This document shows, one piece after another, positions 34,183 to 44,185 of a DNA stretch of 64,000 bases. The notes beneath the pieces were generated by a model. It had not been told where the DNA came from, searched no databases, and saw nothing but the letters and a program-made list of their open reading frames with translations. Location of the stretch: assembly GCF_008275125.1 (NCBI RefSeq), contig NZ_CP043473.1, positions 1,302,001 through 1,366,000 on the forward strand. The letters run 5' to 3'. The DNA comes from Chromobacterium paludis (GTDB lineage: Bacteria; Pseudomonadota; Gammaproteobacteria; Burkholderiales; Chromobacteriaceae). A program made the position numbers and the translations under genes. How positions within the stretch are numbered: position 1 is the first letter of the stretch; every line of letters starts with the position of its first letter.

Positions 34183-36639
34183 ATGGATATGGCGGAACTG
34201 AAGGGCAAGACGCGGCAGAAGCTGGTGGTGGTGGGCAACGGCATGGCCGGCATGCGCACGGTGGAGGAACTGCTGCATCTGGCGCCGGATTTGTACGACA
34301 TCACGGTGTTCGGCGCGGAGCCGCATCCCAATTACAACCGCATCCTGCTGTCGCCGGTGCTGGCCGGGGAGCAGGCCTTCGCGGATATCATACTCAATCC
34401 GCGGGAGTGGTACGCCGAGCGCGGCATCCGCTTGCGCATGGGCACGCCCGTCGCCGCCATAGACCGGGCGCGGCGGCAGGTGGTGACGGAAGATGGCGAA
34501 GCGGTAGCCTACGACAGGCTGCTGCTGGCCACCGGCTCCACGCCGGTCATCTTGCCGATCCCGGGGCGCGAGCTGGAGGGGGTGATAGGCTACCGCGACA
34601 TCGCCGATACCGAATACATGATGGCCGCCGCCCAAACGCGCCGCCACGCCGTGGTGATAGGCGGCGGCCTGCTGGGGCTGGAGGCCGCCAACGGCCTCAA
34701 GCAGCGCGGCATGGACGTGACGGTGGTGCATCTGGCCGACTGGCTGCTGGAGCGGCAGCTGGACCGCCAGGCCGGCGACTTGCTGCGCCAGGCGCTGGAG
34801 GCGCGCGGCATCCGCTTTCTATTGGGGCGGCAGACCGCGGCGCTGCTGGATGACGGCCAGGGGCGAGTGGCCGCCGTTCGTTTCAGCGACGGCGAGGACA
34901 TTCCGGCCGAGCTGGTGGTGATGGCGGTGGGCATCCGGCCCAATGCCGCGTTGGCCGAGGCCTCCGGACTGCATTGCAGTCGCGGCGTGGTGGTGGATGA
35001 CGCCTTGCAGACTTACGACCCGCGCATCTACGCGGTGGGCGAATGCGTCAGCCATAGAGGCGTGGCCTACGGCCTGGTGGCGCCGTTGTTCGAGCAGGCC
35101 AAGGTATGCGCCAATCATCTGGCGCAGCTGGGCATCGCCCGCTATCTGGGCTCGGTGTCGTCCACCAAGCTGAAGGTAACCGGCATTGATTTGTTCTCCG
35201 CCGGAGACTTCATGGGCGGCGAGGGCTGCGACGAGATCGTATTGTCCGATCCGGCCGGCGGCATCTACAAGAAGCTGGTGCTGCGCGGCGACAAGCTGGC
35301 CGGCGTCTGCCTGTACGGCGACACCAGCGACGGCGCCTGGTATTTCAAGCTGCTGCGCGAGGCGCGCCCGGTGGGCGATCTGCGCGACACGCTGATGTTC
35401 GGCGAATCCGCCATCGGCGACGCCGGCGTGCAGGGCCAGAGCCGTGCTGCCGCAATGCAGGATAGCGACGAGGTGTGCGGCTGCAACGGCGTGTGCAAGG
35501 GAACCATCGTCAAGGCGATCCAGGACAAGGACCTGTTCACCTTGGACGAGGTGAAGAAACACACCAAGGCCGCCAGCTCCTGCGGCTCCTGCTCCGGCCT
35601 GGTGGAGCAAGTCCTGATGAGCGTGGTGGGCGCCGGCTTCCAGGAAACGCCCAAGACCAAGGCCGTATGCGGTTGCACAGACCGCAGCCACGGCGAGCTG
35701 CGCAAGGCGATACGCGAGCACCATCTGTTGAGCCACGCCGAGGTGTTCCACTTCCTGGAATGGCGCACGCCCAATGGTTGCGCCAGCTGCCGGCCGGCGA
35801 TCAATTACTACTTGCTGTCCAGCTGGCCGCATGAGGCGGCGGACGATCCGCAAAGCCGTTTCATCAACGAGCGCGCCCACGCCAACATCCAAAAGGACGG
35901 CACCTTCTCGGTCATCCCGCAAATGAAGGGCGGCGTCACTACCGCCGACGAACTGCGCCGCATCGCCGACGTGGCCGACAAGTACCGGGTGAAGATGCTC
36001 AAGGTGACCGGCGGCCAGCGCATCGATTTGTTGGGAATCAAGAAGGAAGACCTGGTCGATGTCTGGCGCGATCTGGGCATGCACTCCGGCCACGCTTACG
36101 GCAAGTCCATCCGCACGGTGAAAACCTGCGTCGGCAGCGAGTTCTGCCGCTTCGGCACCCAGAACAGCACCCAGATGGGGATAGACCTGGAAACCATGCT
36201 GGCCAATATGTGGAGCCCGCACAAGGTCAAGCTGGCGGTGTCCGGCTGCCCGCGCAACTGCGCCGAGGCCGGCATCAAAGACGTGGGCGTGATCGCCGTG
36301 GACTCCGGCTGGGAGCTGTACGTGGGCGGCAACGGCGGCATCAAGACCGAGGTGGCGCAATTCCTGTGCAAGGTGAAGACGGCTGAGGAGGTGAAGGAGT
36401 ACAGCGGCGCCTTCCTGCAACTGTACCGCGAGGAAGCCTACTACCTGGACCGCACCGTGCATTACATCGCCCGCGTCGGCCTGGATTACATCAAATCGCG
36501 CGTGGTGGGCGACGCGGACAGCCGCCGCGCCCTGCATCAACGGCTGCTGTTCTCGCTGCAGGGCCTGCCCGACCCGTGGGCGGCGCGCGTGGCCGGGGCG
36601 CAGAAGCGCGAATTCATCCCCATCGCGGTGGCCGTTTAG
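34183..36639 (+). CDS. nirB: assimilatory nitrite reductase large subunit
   Basis: Reduces nitrite to ammonia with NAD(P)H. Residues 1-~290 are an FAD/NAD(P) reductase (VVVGNGMAGMRTVEELL, VVIGGGLLGLEAANGLKQRG). Two BFD-type [2Fe-2S] modules follow (VCGCNGVCKGTIVKAI ... SSCGSCSGLVEQ; VCGCTDRSHGEL ... CASCRPAINYY), then the ferredoxin-like and sirohaem/4Fe-4S module with TCVGSEFCRFGTQNS and SGCPRNCAEAGIKDVG. I prefer ATG 34183, since the GAGGGGGG site abuts the ATG at 34177. The reductase is followed after nine bases by nirD. Confidence 0.96.
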   Translation: MDMAELKGKTRQKLVVVGNGMAGMRTVEELLHLAPDLYDITVFGAEPHPNYNRILLSPVLAGEQAFADIILNPREWYAERGIRLRMGTPVAAIDRARRQVVTEDGEAVAYDRLLLATGSTPVILPIPGRELEGVIGYRDIADTEYMMAAAQTRRHAVVIGGGLLGLEAANGLKQRGMDVTVVHLADWLLERQLDRQAGDLLRQALEARGIRFLLGRQTAALLDDGQGRVAAVRFSDGEDIPAELVVMAVGIRPNAALAEASGLHCSRGVVVDDALQTYDPRIYAVGECVSHRGVAYGLVAPLFEQAKVCANHLAQLGIARYLGSVSSTKLKVTGIDLFSAGDFMGGEGCDEIVLSDPAGGIYKKLVLRGDKLAGVCLYGDTSDGAWYFKLLREARPVGDLRDTLMFGESAIGDAGVQGQSRAAAMQDSDEVCGCNGVCKGTIVKAIQDKDLFTLDEVKKHTKAASSCGSCSGLVEQVLMSVVGAGFQETPKTKAVCGCTDRSHGELRKAIREHHLLSHAEVFHFLEWRTPNGCASCRPAINYYLLSSWPHEAADDPQSRFINERAHANIQKDGTFSVIPQMKGGVTTADELRRIADVADKYRVKMLKVTGGQRIDLLGIKKEDLVDVWRDLGMHSGHAYGKSIRTVKTCVGSEFCRFGTQNSTQMGIDLETMLANMWSPHKVKLAVSGCPRNCAEAGIKDVGVIAVDSGWELYVGGNGGIKTEVAQFLCKVKTAEEVKEYSGAFLQLYREEAYYLDRTVHYIARVGLDYIKSRVVGDADSRRALHQRLLFSLQGLPDPWAARVAGAQKREFIPIAVAV

Positions 36640-36648
36640 GAGAGCGCC

Positions 36649-36963
36649 ATGATCAGAGAAAACTGGGTGAAAGTGTGCGCGCTGGACGATATTCCGGCGC
36701 AAGGCAGTCGCGTGCTGGCGCGGGACGGCGGCGACATCGCCCTGTTCCGCATTCACGACGACCAGGTGTTCGCGCTGCTGGACCGCTGCCCGCACAAGGG
36801 CGGCCCCTTGAGCCAGGGCATGGTGCACGGCCGCGCGGTGGCTTGTCCGCTGCATGGCTGGAACATAGACCTGGCCAGCGGCGAGGCGCAGGCGCCGGAC
36901 GTGGGCTGCGCCAACCGTTTTCCGGTCCGCCTCGAAGACGGCGCGGTGTGGCTGGCCTGGTAA
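36649..36963 (+). CDS. nirD: nitrite reductase small subunit (Rieske-type)
   Basis: A 104-residue partner of NirB with a Rieske-like fold. The two cluster-ligand segments CPHKGGPLSQG and CPLHGWNIDL both keep Cys and His, so the [2Fe-2S] site looks intact, as in the NirD forms that bind a cluster. GGAGAGCGCC precedes the ATG; placed between nirB and the nitrate reductase. Confidence 0.95.
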   Translation: MIRENWVKVCALDDIPAQGSRVLARDGGDIALFRIHDDQVFALLDRCPHKGGPLSQGMVHGRAVACPLHGWNIDLASGEAQAPDVGCANRFPVRLEDGAVWLAW

Positions 36964-36982
36964 GCGAAAGGAGGGCAGGCGC

Positions 36983-39691
36983 ATGGGCAAGACGGAAACC
37001 CGCTCCACCTGCTGCTATTGCGGCGTCGGCTGCGGCGTGCTGATAAGCAGCGAGAATGGCCGCATTGCCGGCGTGCGCGGCGATCCGGACCATCCAGCCA
37101 ATTACGGACGATTGTGCAGCAAGGGGCTGAACCTAGCGGCCAGCGCCGCCAGCGACAGCGGCCGCGCGCTGTATCCGGAAATGCGGATGGACAGGAACGC
37201 GCCGCGCCGGCGCGCCGGCTGGGACGAGGCGCTGGACGCGGCGGCGGACCGCTTCGCCGGCATCATCCGCCGGCATGGCCCGGACGCGGTGGCGTTTTAC
37301 GTGTCCGGCCAGCTGTTGACCGAGGATTACTACCTGTTCAACAAGCTGGCCAAGGGCCTGATAGGCACCAACAATATCGACACCAATTCCCGGCTATGCA
37401 TGTCCAGCGCCGTCGCCGCCTACAAGATGGCGCTGGGCGCGGACGGCCCGCCCACCTGTTACGAAGACCTGGAAGCGGCGGATTGCGTGTTGTTCGCCGG
37501 CAGCAATATGGCCTACGCCCACCCGGTGCTGTTCCGCCGGCTGGAGGCCGCGCGCGCGGCCAGGCCGGACACGCGCTGGATCGTCGTCGATCCGCGCCGC
37601 ACCGACACCGCGGCCATGGCGGACCTGCACCTGCAAATCCAGCCCGGCACCGACGTCGCCTTGTTCCACGGCATGCTGCATCACCTGATTTGGGAAGGGC
37701 TGATCGACGCCGATTACATCGCGGCCCATACCGAGGGCTTCGACGCGCTCAAGCGCATGGTCCGCGACTACACGCCCAAGCTGGCGGCGGAGATCTGCGG
37801 CGTGAGCGCGGAGGACATCATCGCCGCTGCGGAGTGCTTTGGCCGCAGCCGGGCCAGCCTGTCGCTGTATTGCATGGGTCTGAACCAATCCAGCCAGGGC
37901 ACGGCCAAGAACCTGGCGCTGATCCATCTGCACCTGGCCGCCGGCCAGATAGGCAAGCCCGGCGCCGGGCCGTTCTCGCTGACCGGCCAGCCCAACGCCA
38001 TGGGCGGCCGCGAGGTGGGCGGCATGGCCACCATGCTGGCCGCGCACCGCGACATCGCCAATCCGGCGCACCGGCGAGAGGTCGCGGCGCATTGGGGCGT
38101 GCCGGAGGAGAGGCTGTCGCCGCGTCCAGGCCTGCCGGCGGTGGAGATGTTCGAGGCCATGACCCGCGGGGAAATCAAGGCGGTATGGATAGCCTGCACC
38201 AATCCGGCCCACTCCATGCCGGACCTGCCGCGGGTGCGCGAGGCTTTGGCCCGCGCCGAACTGGTGGTGTTGCAGGAAGCCTTCGCCGATACCGATACCG
38301 CGGCCTTCGCCGACATTGTGCTGCCGGCGGCCAGCTGGGGCGAAAAGGACGGCACGGTCACCAATTCCGAGCGCCGGATCAGCCGGGTGCGCGCCGCCGC
38401 GCCGCCGCCGGGAGAGGCCAGGACGGATGCCTGGATCGCCGCGGAATTCGCGCGGAGGTTGGCGGCGCGGCTGCATCCGGATGAAGCCGGGCATTTCGAC
38501 TACGACGGCGCGGGGCGGATTTTCGACGAGCACCGCGCGCTGACCGTGGGCCGCGACCTGGACATGGGCGGCCTGGATTACGCCCTGCTTGAGGCGAAAG
38601 GTCCGCAGCAATGGCCGCTGCCCGCCGGCAGCGCCTCGGGCCTGGCGCGGCGCTACGAGGACGGCGTGTATGCCACGGACAACGGCCGCGCGCGCTTCCA
38701 CGCCGTCGACTACCAACCGCCGGCGGACAAAGTCTCCGCCCACTATCCCTTCCGCCTGATCAGCGGCCGCTTGCGCGACCAATGGCACGGCATGAGCCGC
38801 ACCGGCCGCTTGCCGCAGCACTTCGCGCATAGTCCAGAGCCGGAGTTGCGCATGCATCCGGAAGACGCTGAGCGGCGCGGGCTGAGCGACGGCGAGCTGG
38901 TGTGGGTGGCCAGCAAGCGCGGGCGGTTGGCGCTGCCCTTGCGTCGCAGCGACGAAGTGGCGCGCGGCAGCGTATTCGCCGCCATGCACTGGAATGGACG
39001 GTTCCTGAGCAGCGGCGGCGTCAACGAAACCACCGTTTCGGCGGTGGACAGCCTCTCTTTTCAGCCGGAGCTGAAGCACGCGGCGGTAAAGGTGGAGCGC
39101 GCGGCGCTGCCGTGGCGTGTGCTGGCCGCGGTGCGCCATGCGGACCTGCCGGGCTTGCGCGCCAGGCTGTCGCCCTTGCTGGAGGGCTGCGGCTACGCGG
39201 CCATCTCGCTGGCGGGAACGGACACGCTGTACTTGCGCGCGGCGGAGGCGCACGCGCGGCCGGACTGGCTGGCGCGTCTGCTGGAGGCGCTGGACTGGCG
39301 GCCAGGCGCGGATACGCTGGAGTACCGCGACGACAAGCGCGGCGTGTTCAAGCGCGCGGCCTGGCGCGGCAACCGCTTGGACCGGCTGCTGTTCGCCGGC
39401 AGCCTGCCGGCGGATCAGGCTGCGGGCGAGGCGCGGCTGCAAACGCTGCTGAGCGGCGAAGACTGGCAAGGCCCGCGTCTGGCGGTGTTCGCGCCGGCCG
39501 TCGCGGCGGCCGCCCCGCGCGAGCGCACGGTGTGCCAGTGCAAGCAAGTGGGCGAGGGCGCGATACGGCGCGCCCTGGAGGATGGCGCGGATGTGACGGC
39601 GCTGCAGGCCAGGCTGGGTTGCGGCACGGTGTGCGGCTCCTGTCTGCCGGAAATAAAGCGCATGGCGGCATCGTCCGCGCAAGCTGTTTAA
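36983..39691 (+). CDS. nasA: assimilatory nitrate reductase, molybdopterin subunit with C-terminal BFD domain
   Basis: Reduces nitrate to nitrite in the cytoplasm. 902 residues. The N-terminal [4Fe-4S] motif is CCYCGVGCGVL...C. The Mo-bisMGD core is seen in NTNSRLCMSSAVAAYKMALG, GSNMAYAHPVLFRRLEAA, GAGPFSLTGQPNAMGGREVG and a C-terminal HWNGRFLSSGGVNETT. The last ~60 residues are a BFD-like [2Fe-2S] domain (VCQCKQVGEGAIRRALEDGA, then CGTVCGSCLPEIKR), the electron entry seen in Klebsiella-type NasA. No separate NasC-like reductase gene is next to it, so the donor is encoded elsewhere. Confidence 0.95.
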   Translation: MGKTETRSTCCYCGVGCGVLISSENGRIAGVRGDPDHPANYGRLCSKGLNLAASAASDSGRALYPEMRMDRNAPRRRAGWDEALDAAADRFAGIIRRHGPDAVAFYVSGQLLTEDYYLFNKLAKGLIGTNNIDTNSRLCMSSAVAAYKMALGADGPPTCYEDLEAADCVLFAGSNMAYAHPVLFRRLEAARAARPDTRWIVVDPRRTDTAAMADLHLQIQPGTDVALFHGMLHHLIWEGLIDADYIAAHTEGFDALKRMVRDYTPKLAAEICGVSAEDIIAAAECFGRSRASLSLYCMGLNQSSQGTAKNLALIHLHLAAGQIGKPGAGPFSLTGQPNAMGGREVGGMATMLAAHRDIANPAHRREVAAHWGVPEERLSPRPGLPAVEMFEAMTRGEIKAVWIACTNPAHSMPDLPRVREALARAELVVLQEAFADTDTAAFADIVLPAASWGEKDGTVTNSERRISRVRAAAPPPGEARTDAWIAAEFARRLAARLHPDEAGHFDYDGAGRIFDEHRALTVGRDLDMGGLDYALLEAKGPQQWPLPAGSASGLARRYEDGVYATDNGRARFHAVDYQPPADKVSAHYPFRLISGRLRDQWHGMSRTGRLPQHFAHSPEPELRMHPEDAERRGLSDGELVWVASKRGRLALPLRRSDEVARGSVFAAMHWNGRFLSSGGVNETTVSAVDSLSFQPELKHAAVKVERAALPWRVLAAVRHADLPGLRARLSPLLEGCGYAAISLAGTDTLYLRAAEAHARPDWLARLLEALDWRPGADTLEYRDDKRGVFKRAAWRGNRLDRLLFAGSLPADQAAGEARLQTLLSGEDWQGPRLAVFAPAVAAAAPRERTVCQCKQVGEGAIRRALEDGADVTALQARLGCGTVCGSCLPEIKRMAASSAQAV

Positions 39692-39697
39692 GGAGTC

Positions 39698-40471
39698 ATG
39701 GGCATGCATAAGACATTCAAGGCCATAGGCCGCGTCACCCTGCTGGGCGCGGGGCCGGGAGACCTGGAGCTGCTGACGCTGAAGGCGGCGCGCAGCCTGG
39801 CCGCCGCCGATGTGCTGCTGCTGGATGATCTGGTCGATCCCGCCATCGCGGAGCTGGCGCCGCGCGCCCGCGTGGTGCGGGTGGGCAAGCGCGGCGGCTG
39901 CAAATCCACGCCGCAGGACTTCATCCAGCGGCTGATGCGGCGCTACGCGCAGCGCGGCGAGCAGGTGGTGCGGGCCAAGGGCGGCGAGGCGCTGTTGTTT
40001 GGCCGCGCCGGCGAGGAAATCGCCTATCTGCGTGCCCACGGCATCGAAGTCGACATCGTCAACGGCGTCAGCGCCGCCTTCGCCGCCGCGGCCAGCCTGC
40101 GCGTCTCCTTGACCCAGCGCGGCTTGAGCCACGGCCTCACGCTGGCCACCGCGCATCTGCAAGACGGCAGCGAGCCGGACTGGCGCGCGCTGGCCGCCGC
40201 GGGCACCACCTTGGCCATCTATATGGGCATGAGCCGCATAGACAGCCTGTGCGCGGCCTTGGCCGACTGCCTGCCGGCCGATACGCCGGCCGCGGCCGTG
40301 CAGTGGGCCGGCACGGAGCGGGAAGCGCGCGTGCTCAGCAGCCTGGGCCGGCTGGCGGAGGACGCGCGCGCCGCCGGGCTGGGCAGTCCGGCCGTGTTGC
40401 TGATAGGCGAGGCCCTGCGCGAGGCGGCGCGGGAGTTCGCCGGCGCGGAGGCGCGGGCCGCCAATGGCTAG
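39698..40471 (+). CDS. cobA: uroporphyrinogen-III C-methyltransferase
   Basis: Makes precorrin-2 for sirohaem, the cofactor of NirB. 257 residues; VTLLGAGPGDLELLTLKAAR is the SAM-binding start, followed by DVLLLDDLVDPAI, VRVGKRGGCKSTPQDFI, VRAKGGEALLFGRAGEE, and VNGVSAAFAAAAS. It lacks the CysG dehydrogenase/ferrochelatase domain. It ends the operon and overlaps the convergent PepSY gene by four bases. ATG 39704 with AAGGAG at better spacing is an alternative start. Confidence 0.94.
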   Translation: MGMHKTFKAIGRVTLLGAGPGDLELLTLKAARSLAAADVLLLDDLVDPAIAELAPRARVVRVGKRGGCKSTPQDFIQRLMRRYAQRGEQVVRAKGGEALLFGRAGEEIAYLRAHGIEVDIVNGVSAAFAAAASLRVSLTQRGLSHGLTLATAHLQDGSEPDWRALAAAGTTLAIYMGMSRIDSLCAALADCLPADTPAAAVQWAGTEREARVLSSLGRLAEDARAAGLGSPAVLLIGEALREAAREFAGAEARAANG

Positions 40472-41541
40472 GCCGCCGCTCGCGCCGCTTGGCTGGCGCG
40501 CTGCTTGCGCCGCCTGGCCGCCCACTGCCATGCGCCGCTGGCGGACAGCCAGGCCAGGGACAGGCCGGCGGCGGCGAGCAACATGCGCAGGATATTGCCG
40601 CCCAGGCTGCCGGTATGCAGGGCGTAGACCCAGCTGCTGAGCCGGATGGCCGGCGCGGCTTGCTCCACGGGCGTCACGCGCAGCAGGCGGCCGCTGTAGG
40701 GGTCGATTTCCACCAGGCTGCGGCCATTGGGGTGCAGCTCGCCGGCCAGCCGCCAGCGCAGCAGCAGCGGCCGTTGCGGCGACGGATCATAACGGATGTC
40801 CACCAAGCGGCCGTCCGGCATGGACTGGGCGGCGCGCGCCACCAGCGCGTCCAGCGGCAGCCGCGGCAGGCCGGGCGGCGTGTCGAGTTTGGCCTTGCCG
40901 GGCGCGCGATAGCCATATAGCTGGTTGATGCCGCGGTTCAGCGGCTTGTCGAAAGCCTGGTAGGCGCCGGTCAGTCCGGCGGACAGCAGGAGCAGCGAAG
41001 CCAGCGCGCCGCTCAAACGGTGCAGATCCGTCACCCATATTTTCTGCCCTTTTCCGCGCCTGACTTGCCAAGCGCGGCGCCAGTCCCGCGGCCACCAGTA
41101 AACCAGGCCGGAAATGGCCAGCGCCGTCAACAGCAGGCCGCACATGCCGGCCAGCGCGGCGCCGGTTTCGCCCAGCAGCAGTTTTTCATGCAGCTCCAGC
41201 AGCCATTCGAAGGCCGAATCGCCCCTGGGGCGGTCCGACTCGACGCGGCCATCCGCCGTCAGCCAAAGACGCCGCTCGTCGCCGGGCTGGCGCACGCGCG
41301 CCTGGATAGGGCCGTCTTCGGCCAGGCGCAAATTGAAAACCGCGCCGGGATAGCGCGCGGCGACCGCATCGGCCAGCGCCTGGTAGTGGATGGGGCGATG
41401 CGCCGGGGCGGGGCGGGCGCCGCTCAGGCTTTCCAGTTCGGGTCGGAAGAGCAGCAGGCTGCCGCTGAGGCCTATCAGCAAAAGGAAGGCGGCCGCGGCC
41501 AGGCCCAGGTAACGATGGAGCAGGATCAAGTAGCGTTTCAC
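40468..41541 (-). CDS. PepSY-domain membrane protein of siderophore systems
   Basis: A 357-residue PepSY-TM (PiuB-like) inner membrane protein, often paired with TonB-dependent receptors and thought to help reduce or release siderophore iron. Four hydrophobic segments are seen (YLGLAAAAFLLLIGLSGSLL, MCGLLLTALAISGLVYWWPR, ASLLLLSAGLTGAYQAF, MLLAAAGLSLAWLSASGAW), with conserved HRYLG, ELHEKLLLG and DLHRLSG. I chose GTG 41541 (VKRYLILLHRYLG) as start; the upstream frame crosses the Fur box. Divergent from the receptor gene. Confidence 0.9.
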   Translation of the reverse strand: MKRYLILLHRYLGLAAAAFLLLIGLSGSLLLFRPELESLSGARPAPAHRPIHYQALADAVAARYPGAVFNLRLAEDGPIQARVRQPGDERRLWLTADGRVESDRPRGDSAFEWLLELHEKLLLGETGAALAGMCGLLLTALAISGLVYWWPRDWRRAWQVRRGKGQKIWVTDLHRLSGALASLLLLSAGLTGAYQAFDKPLNRGINQLYGYRAPGKAKLDTPPGLPRLPLDALVARAAQSMPDGRLVDIRYDPSPQRPLLLRWRLAGELHPNGRSLVEIDPYSGRLLRVTPVEQAAPAIRLSSWVYALHTGSLGGNILRMLLAAAGLSLAWLSASGAWQWAARRRKQRASQAARAAA

Positions 41542-41610
41542 GAAGCATCCAGAGCGAGGGCGGGCAGCAGGCCCGCATAGGTAAACATTGCAAACAATGT
41601 TAATAATAAT

Positions 41611-41629
41611 GATAATAACTCTCGTTATC
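41611..41629. promoter_or_regulatory. Fur box between the PepSY and receptor genes
   Basis: GATAATAACTCTCGTTATC agrees with the Fur consensus GATAATGATAATCATTATC at 14 of 19 positions, with perfect GATAAT and TTATC ends. It lies in the 110-base gap between two divergent iron genes, so one site can repress both when iron is ample. A second palindromic stretch (ACATTG..CAATGT) lies at ~41585-41600. Confidence 0.85.
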
Positions 41630-41651
41630 AATTAAAACAGCCTCTCGCAGC

Positions 41652-43724
41652 ATGATGAACTTGCCTCGCCTGTATTCCCCCCTATTGTTGTCGCCCTTGC
41701 TGGCCGCCGTCGCCCATGCCGACGATGTCGCGCAGCTGGACAAGGTGGTGGTGACCGCCGTCGCGGACGGCATGAGCTACCAGTCTCGCCAAGCGGCTGT
41801 CGCTGGCCGCCCGCAAGCCGTGTTGGATACGCCCCAGGCCGTGCAGAGCGTGGGGCCGCAAGTCTTGAGCGATTTACAGGCGCGCAGCCTGGGCGACGCC
41901 GTGCGCAACATCAGCGGCGTGGTGGAGAGCAATACTTTGGCCGGCATACAGGACAGCTTCACCCGGCGCGGCTTTGGCAGCCGCGGGGACGGCGGCGTGC
42001 TGCGCGACGGCGTGCGCTCGGCCTGGCTGAATAATTTCGACGCCACGACAGAGTCGGTGGAGGCGCTGAAGGGGCCGGCCTCCTTGCTGTACGGCATCCA
42101 GGAGCCGGGCGGGGTGATCAATGTGCTCAGCAAAAAGCCGCAATACAGCCCGCAGGGCAGCGTGGAGCTGCGAGGAAGCCGCTTCGGCGGCGGAGGCGGC
42201 GGTTTTGATCTGACTGGCCCGCTGGGCGATAAGGGCCTGGCATATCGCTTGATCGGCGACTTTGACGAAAGCGACTACTGGCGGGGCTTCGGTCTGAGCC
42301 GGCGGCGCATGATCGCGCCTTCTCTGGCCTGGGAGAGGGGCGCGGACCAACTTTTGCTGGCTTACCAATACCTGGCTTTCAAGACGCCATATGACCGGGG
42401 GACGCTCTTTGTCAACGGCCAGCCCTTGAGCCTCCCGCGCGAGCGGCGGCTGGACGAGGCCTGGAATAATGCTGAAGGCGAGGCCCAGGCGCTGACGCTG
42501 AGCCATGCGCGGCAGCTCAGCGACGCCTGGCGGCTGGCGACGCGGCTGGCGTGGAATCAGCTGCGCTATACCGACCGTCAGGCGCGGCCCGTCGCTTTCA
42601 ACGCCAAGACCGGCATGCTGAGCCGCCGCGCCGACGGCAATCGCTTCGACAATAGCGACTGGCTGCTGAGCAGCCGGCTGCAAGGCAGCCTGAGCCTGTT
42701 TGGCCAATTGCACCAGCTCACGCTGGGCCTGGAAATGGAAAGGCAGCGCGAGACGCGCGGCGACACCTACCGCGGCGGCAATGTCGGCGGCTTCAATGTC
42801 TACGCGCCTGTGTACGGCGCGCTGCCTTACCCCAGCCAGCTCAGCGCCGCGCAGAGCGACAGCCGCAGCGTCATAGACAGCCAGGCCCTGCTGTTGCAGG
42901 ACAACTGGACCCTGGCGCCGCGCTGGATAGCCAGCCTGGGCGCGCGCTACCAGCATTATCGGCAAGAGGACGGCATAGGGCGGCCGTTTGTCGTCACCGG
43001 GCGCGGCAGCGGCCTGACGCTGCTGCCGCAGGCGGGCCTGCTGTTCAAGCTGACGCCGCTGGTTTCGCTGTACGGCAGCTACAGCCAATCGTTCCGGCCC
43101 AATGTCGGCAGCGATGGTCAGAGCTTCTCGCCGGAGCGGGGCGAGTCGGGCGAGGCGGGCATCAAGCTGGAGCGCGATGGCCTGTCCGCTAGCGCGGCGG
43201 CGTACCGCATGGAGAAAAGCCATGTGCTGGTAACGGAAAACGCGGTCAGCCGCGCCATCGGCAAGGCGCGCTCGCAAGGCCTGGAGTTCGACGCCAGCGG
43301 CCGGCTGTCGCGCAAGGTATCCATCATCGCCAACTACGCCTACACCGACGCCAAGGTGGTGGAGGATGCGCCGGCCAATATCGGCAAGACGCTATACAAT
43401 GTGCCGCGCCGCAGCGGCTCGCTGTCCCTGGCCTACGATGCGGGCGTGGACAGTATGGACGGCCGCTGGCGCATGGGCGGCGGCGCGCGCTATGTGGGCG
43501 AGCGCGCCGGCGACGCGGCCAATAGTTTCCTGCTGCCAGCCTACACGGTGGCGGATGCCTTCGTGGCTTGGCGGCGCAAGCTGGGAGAGCAAAGGCTGGA
43601 GCTGCAGCTGAACGTCAAGAACCTGTTCGATAAAACCTATTACCGCTCCAGCAGCGGCAGCGCGTTGCAGGTGAGGGTGGGCGATCCGCGCGAGGTGTCG
43701 GCGCGGGCGAGATTATCGTTCTGA
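41652..43724 (+). CDS. TonB-dependent siderophore receptor
   Basis: A 690-residue outer membrane receptor. Signal peptide ends AHA-DD. A TonB-box-like segment LDKVVVTA is followed by the plug (TPQAVQSVGPQVLSDLQARS, NISGVVESNT, VEALKGPASLLYG, EPGGVINVLSKKPQ), then the 22-strand barrel ending in NVKNLFDKTYYRSSSGS and the terminal Phe (RARLSF). The FpvA/FhuA-like plug indicates a ferric siderophore (hydroxamate or catecholate) but not which. No biosynthesis genes are nearby. Fur-controlled by the site just upstream. Confidence 0.95.
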   Translation: MMNLPRLYSPLLLSPLLAAVAHADDVAQLDKVVVTAVADGMSYQSRQAAVAGRPQAVLDTPQAVQSVGPQVLSDLQARSLGDAVRNISGVVESNTLAGIQDSFTRRGFGSRGDGGVLRDGVRSAWLNNFDATTESVEALKGPASLLYGIQEPGGVINVLSKKPQYSPQGSVELRGSRFGGGGGGFDLTGPLGDKGLAYRLIGDFDESDYWRGFGLSRRRMIAPSLAWERGADQLLLAYQYLAFKTPYDRGTLFVNGQPLSLPRERRLDEAWNNAEGEAQALTLSHARQLSDAWRLATRLAWNQLRYTDRQARPVAFNAKTGMLSRRADGNRFDNSDWLLSSRLQGSLSLFGQLHQLTLGLEMERQRETRGDTYRGGNVGGFNVYAPVYGALPYPSQLSAAQSDSRSVIDSQALLLQDNWTLAPRWIASLGARYQHYRQEDGIGRPFVVTGRGSGLTLLPQAGLLFKLTPLVSLYGSYSQSFRPNVGSDGQSFSPERGESGEAGIKLERDGLSASAAAYRMEKSHVLVTENAVSRAIGKARSQGLEFDASGRLSRKVSIIANYAYTDAKVVEDAPANIGKTLYNVPRRSGSLSLAYDAGVDSMDGRWRMGGGARYVGERAGDAANSFLLPAYTVADAFVAWRRKLGEQRLELQLNVKNLFDKTYYRSSSGSALQVRVGDPREVSARARLSF

Positions 43725-44128
43725 GAAAGCATCCATCCTAGCCTGTTGCGACTCGCAGTCGAGCGAGGCGATGCGCGAGGGCCGCCTGCAAGAGTCGCGC
43801 GCCGCGCGCCTGCTGTTCCAGAGCGGGATGTTGGAGGAGGATGGGCCGCCAGCCAGCATGGCCGGGACCGAAGTCCATGATCCCGCCGATCAGAAACACA
43901 GCAGGCGCTTGATTCAGCGCTGAAAAACATTCATCGCGAAGACCAAGGGCCAGGCCAGCCTGACGCCGGCGGAAATGCGGGAGGCGGCGGCCATCCTGCT
44001 GCCGTTTGAGCGCGACTACAGAGGCGGATAACGTCATCGTGCTCGCCGCTTTGGACGAAACCACTTTGGGCGAAGCGGCCTGGTTGGCGCGCAGTCGCTG
44101 CGGCTGAGCGTGGTGGCGGAGTCATTGC
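43725..44128. other. ~400-bp region without an intact gene; possibly decayed coding sequence
   Basis: Short stretches translate in a protein-like way on the plus strand (for example LTPAEMREAAAILLPFERDY and NVIVLAALDETTLGEAAWLA) but lie in different frames with stops between and no start site. I do not recognise the parent gene. This may be a gene remnant. Confidence 0.4.
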
Positions 44129-44156
44129 CAAAAGCCCGGCCATGCCGGACTTTTGT
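44129..44156. terminator. terminator between the receptor region and the lipoprotein genes
   Basis: AAAAG-CCGG ... CCGG-CTTTT stem with one mismatch and a short loop; A and T tracts flank it, so it can serve both directions, including the gene ending at 44186. Confidence 0.6.
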
Positions 44157-44185
44157 CATGTGGGCGAGGACGGGGTGGATCGCCA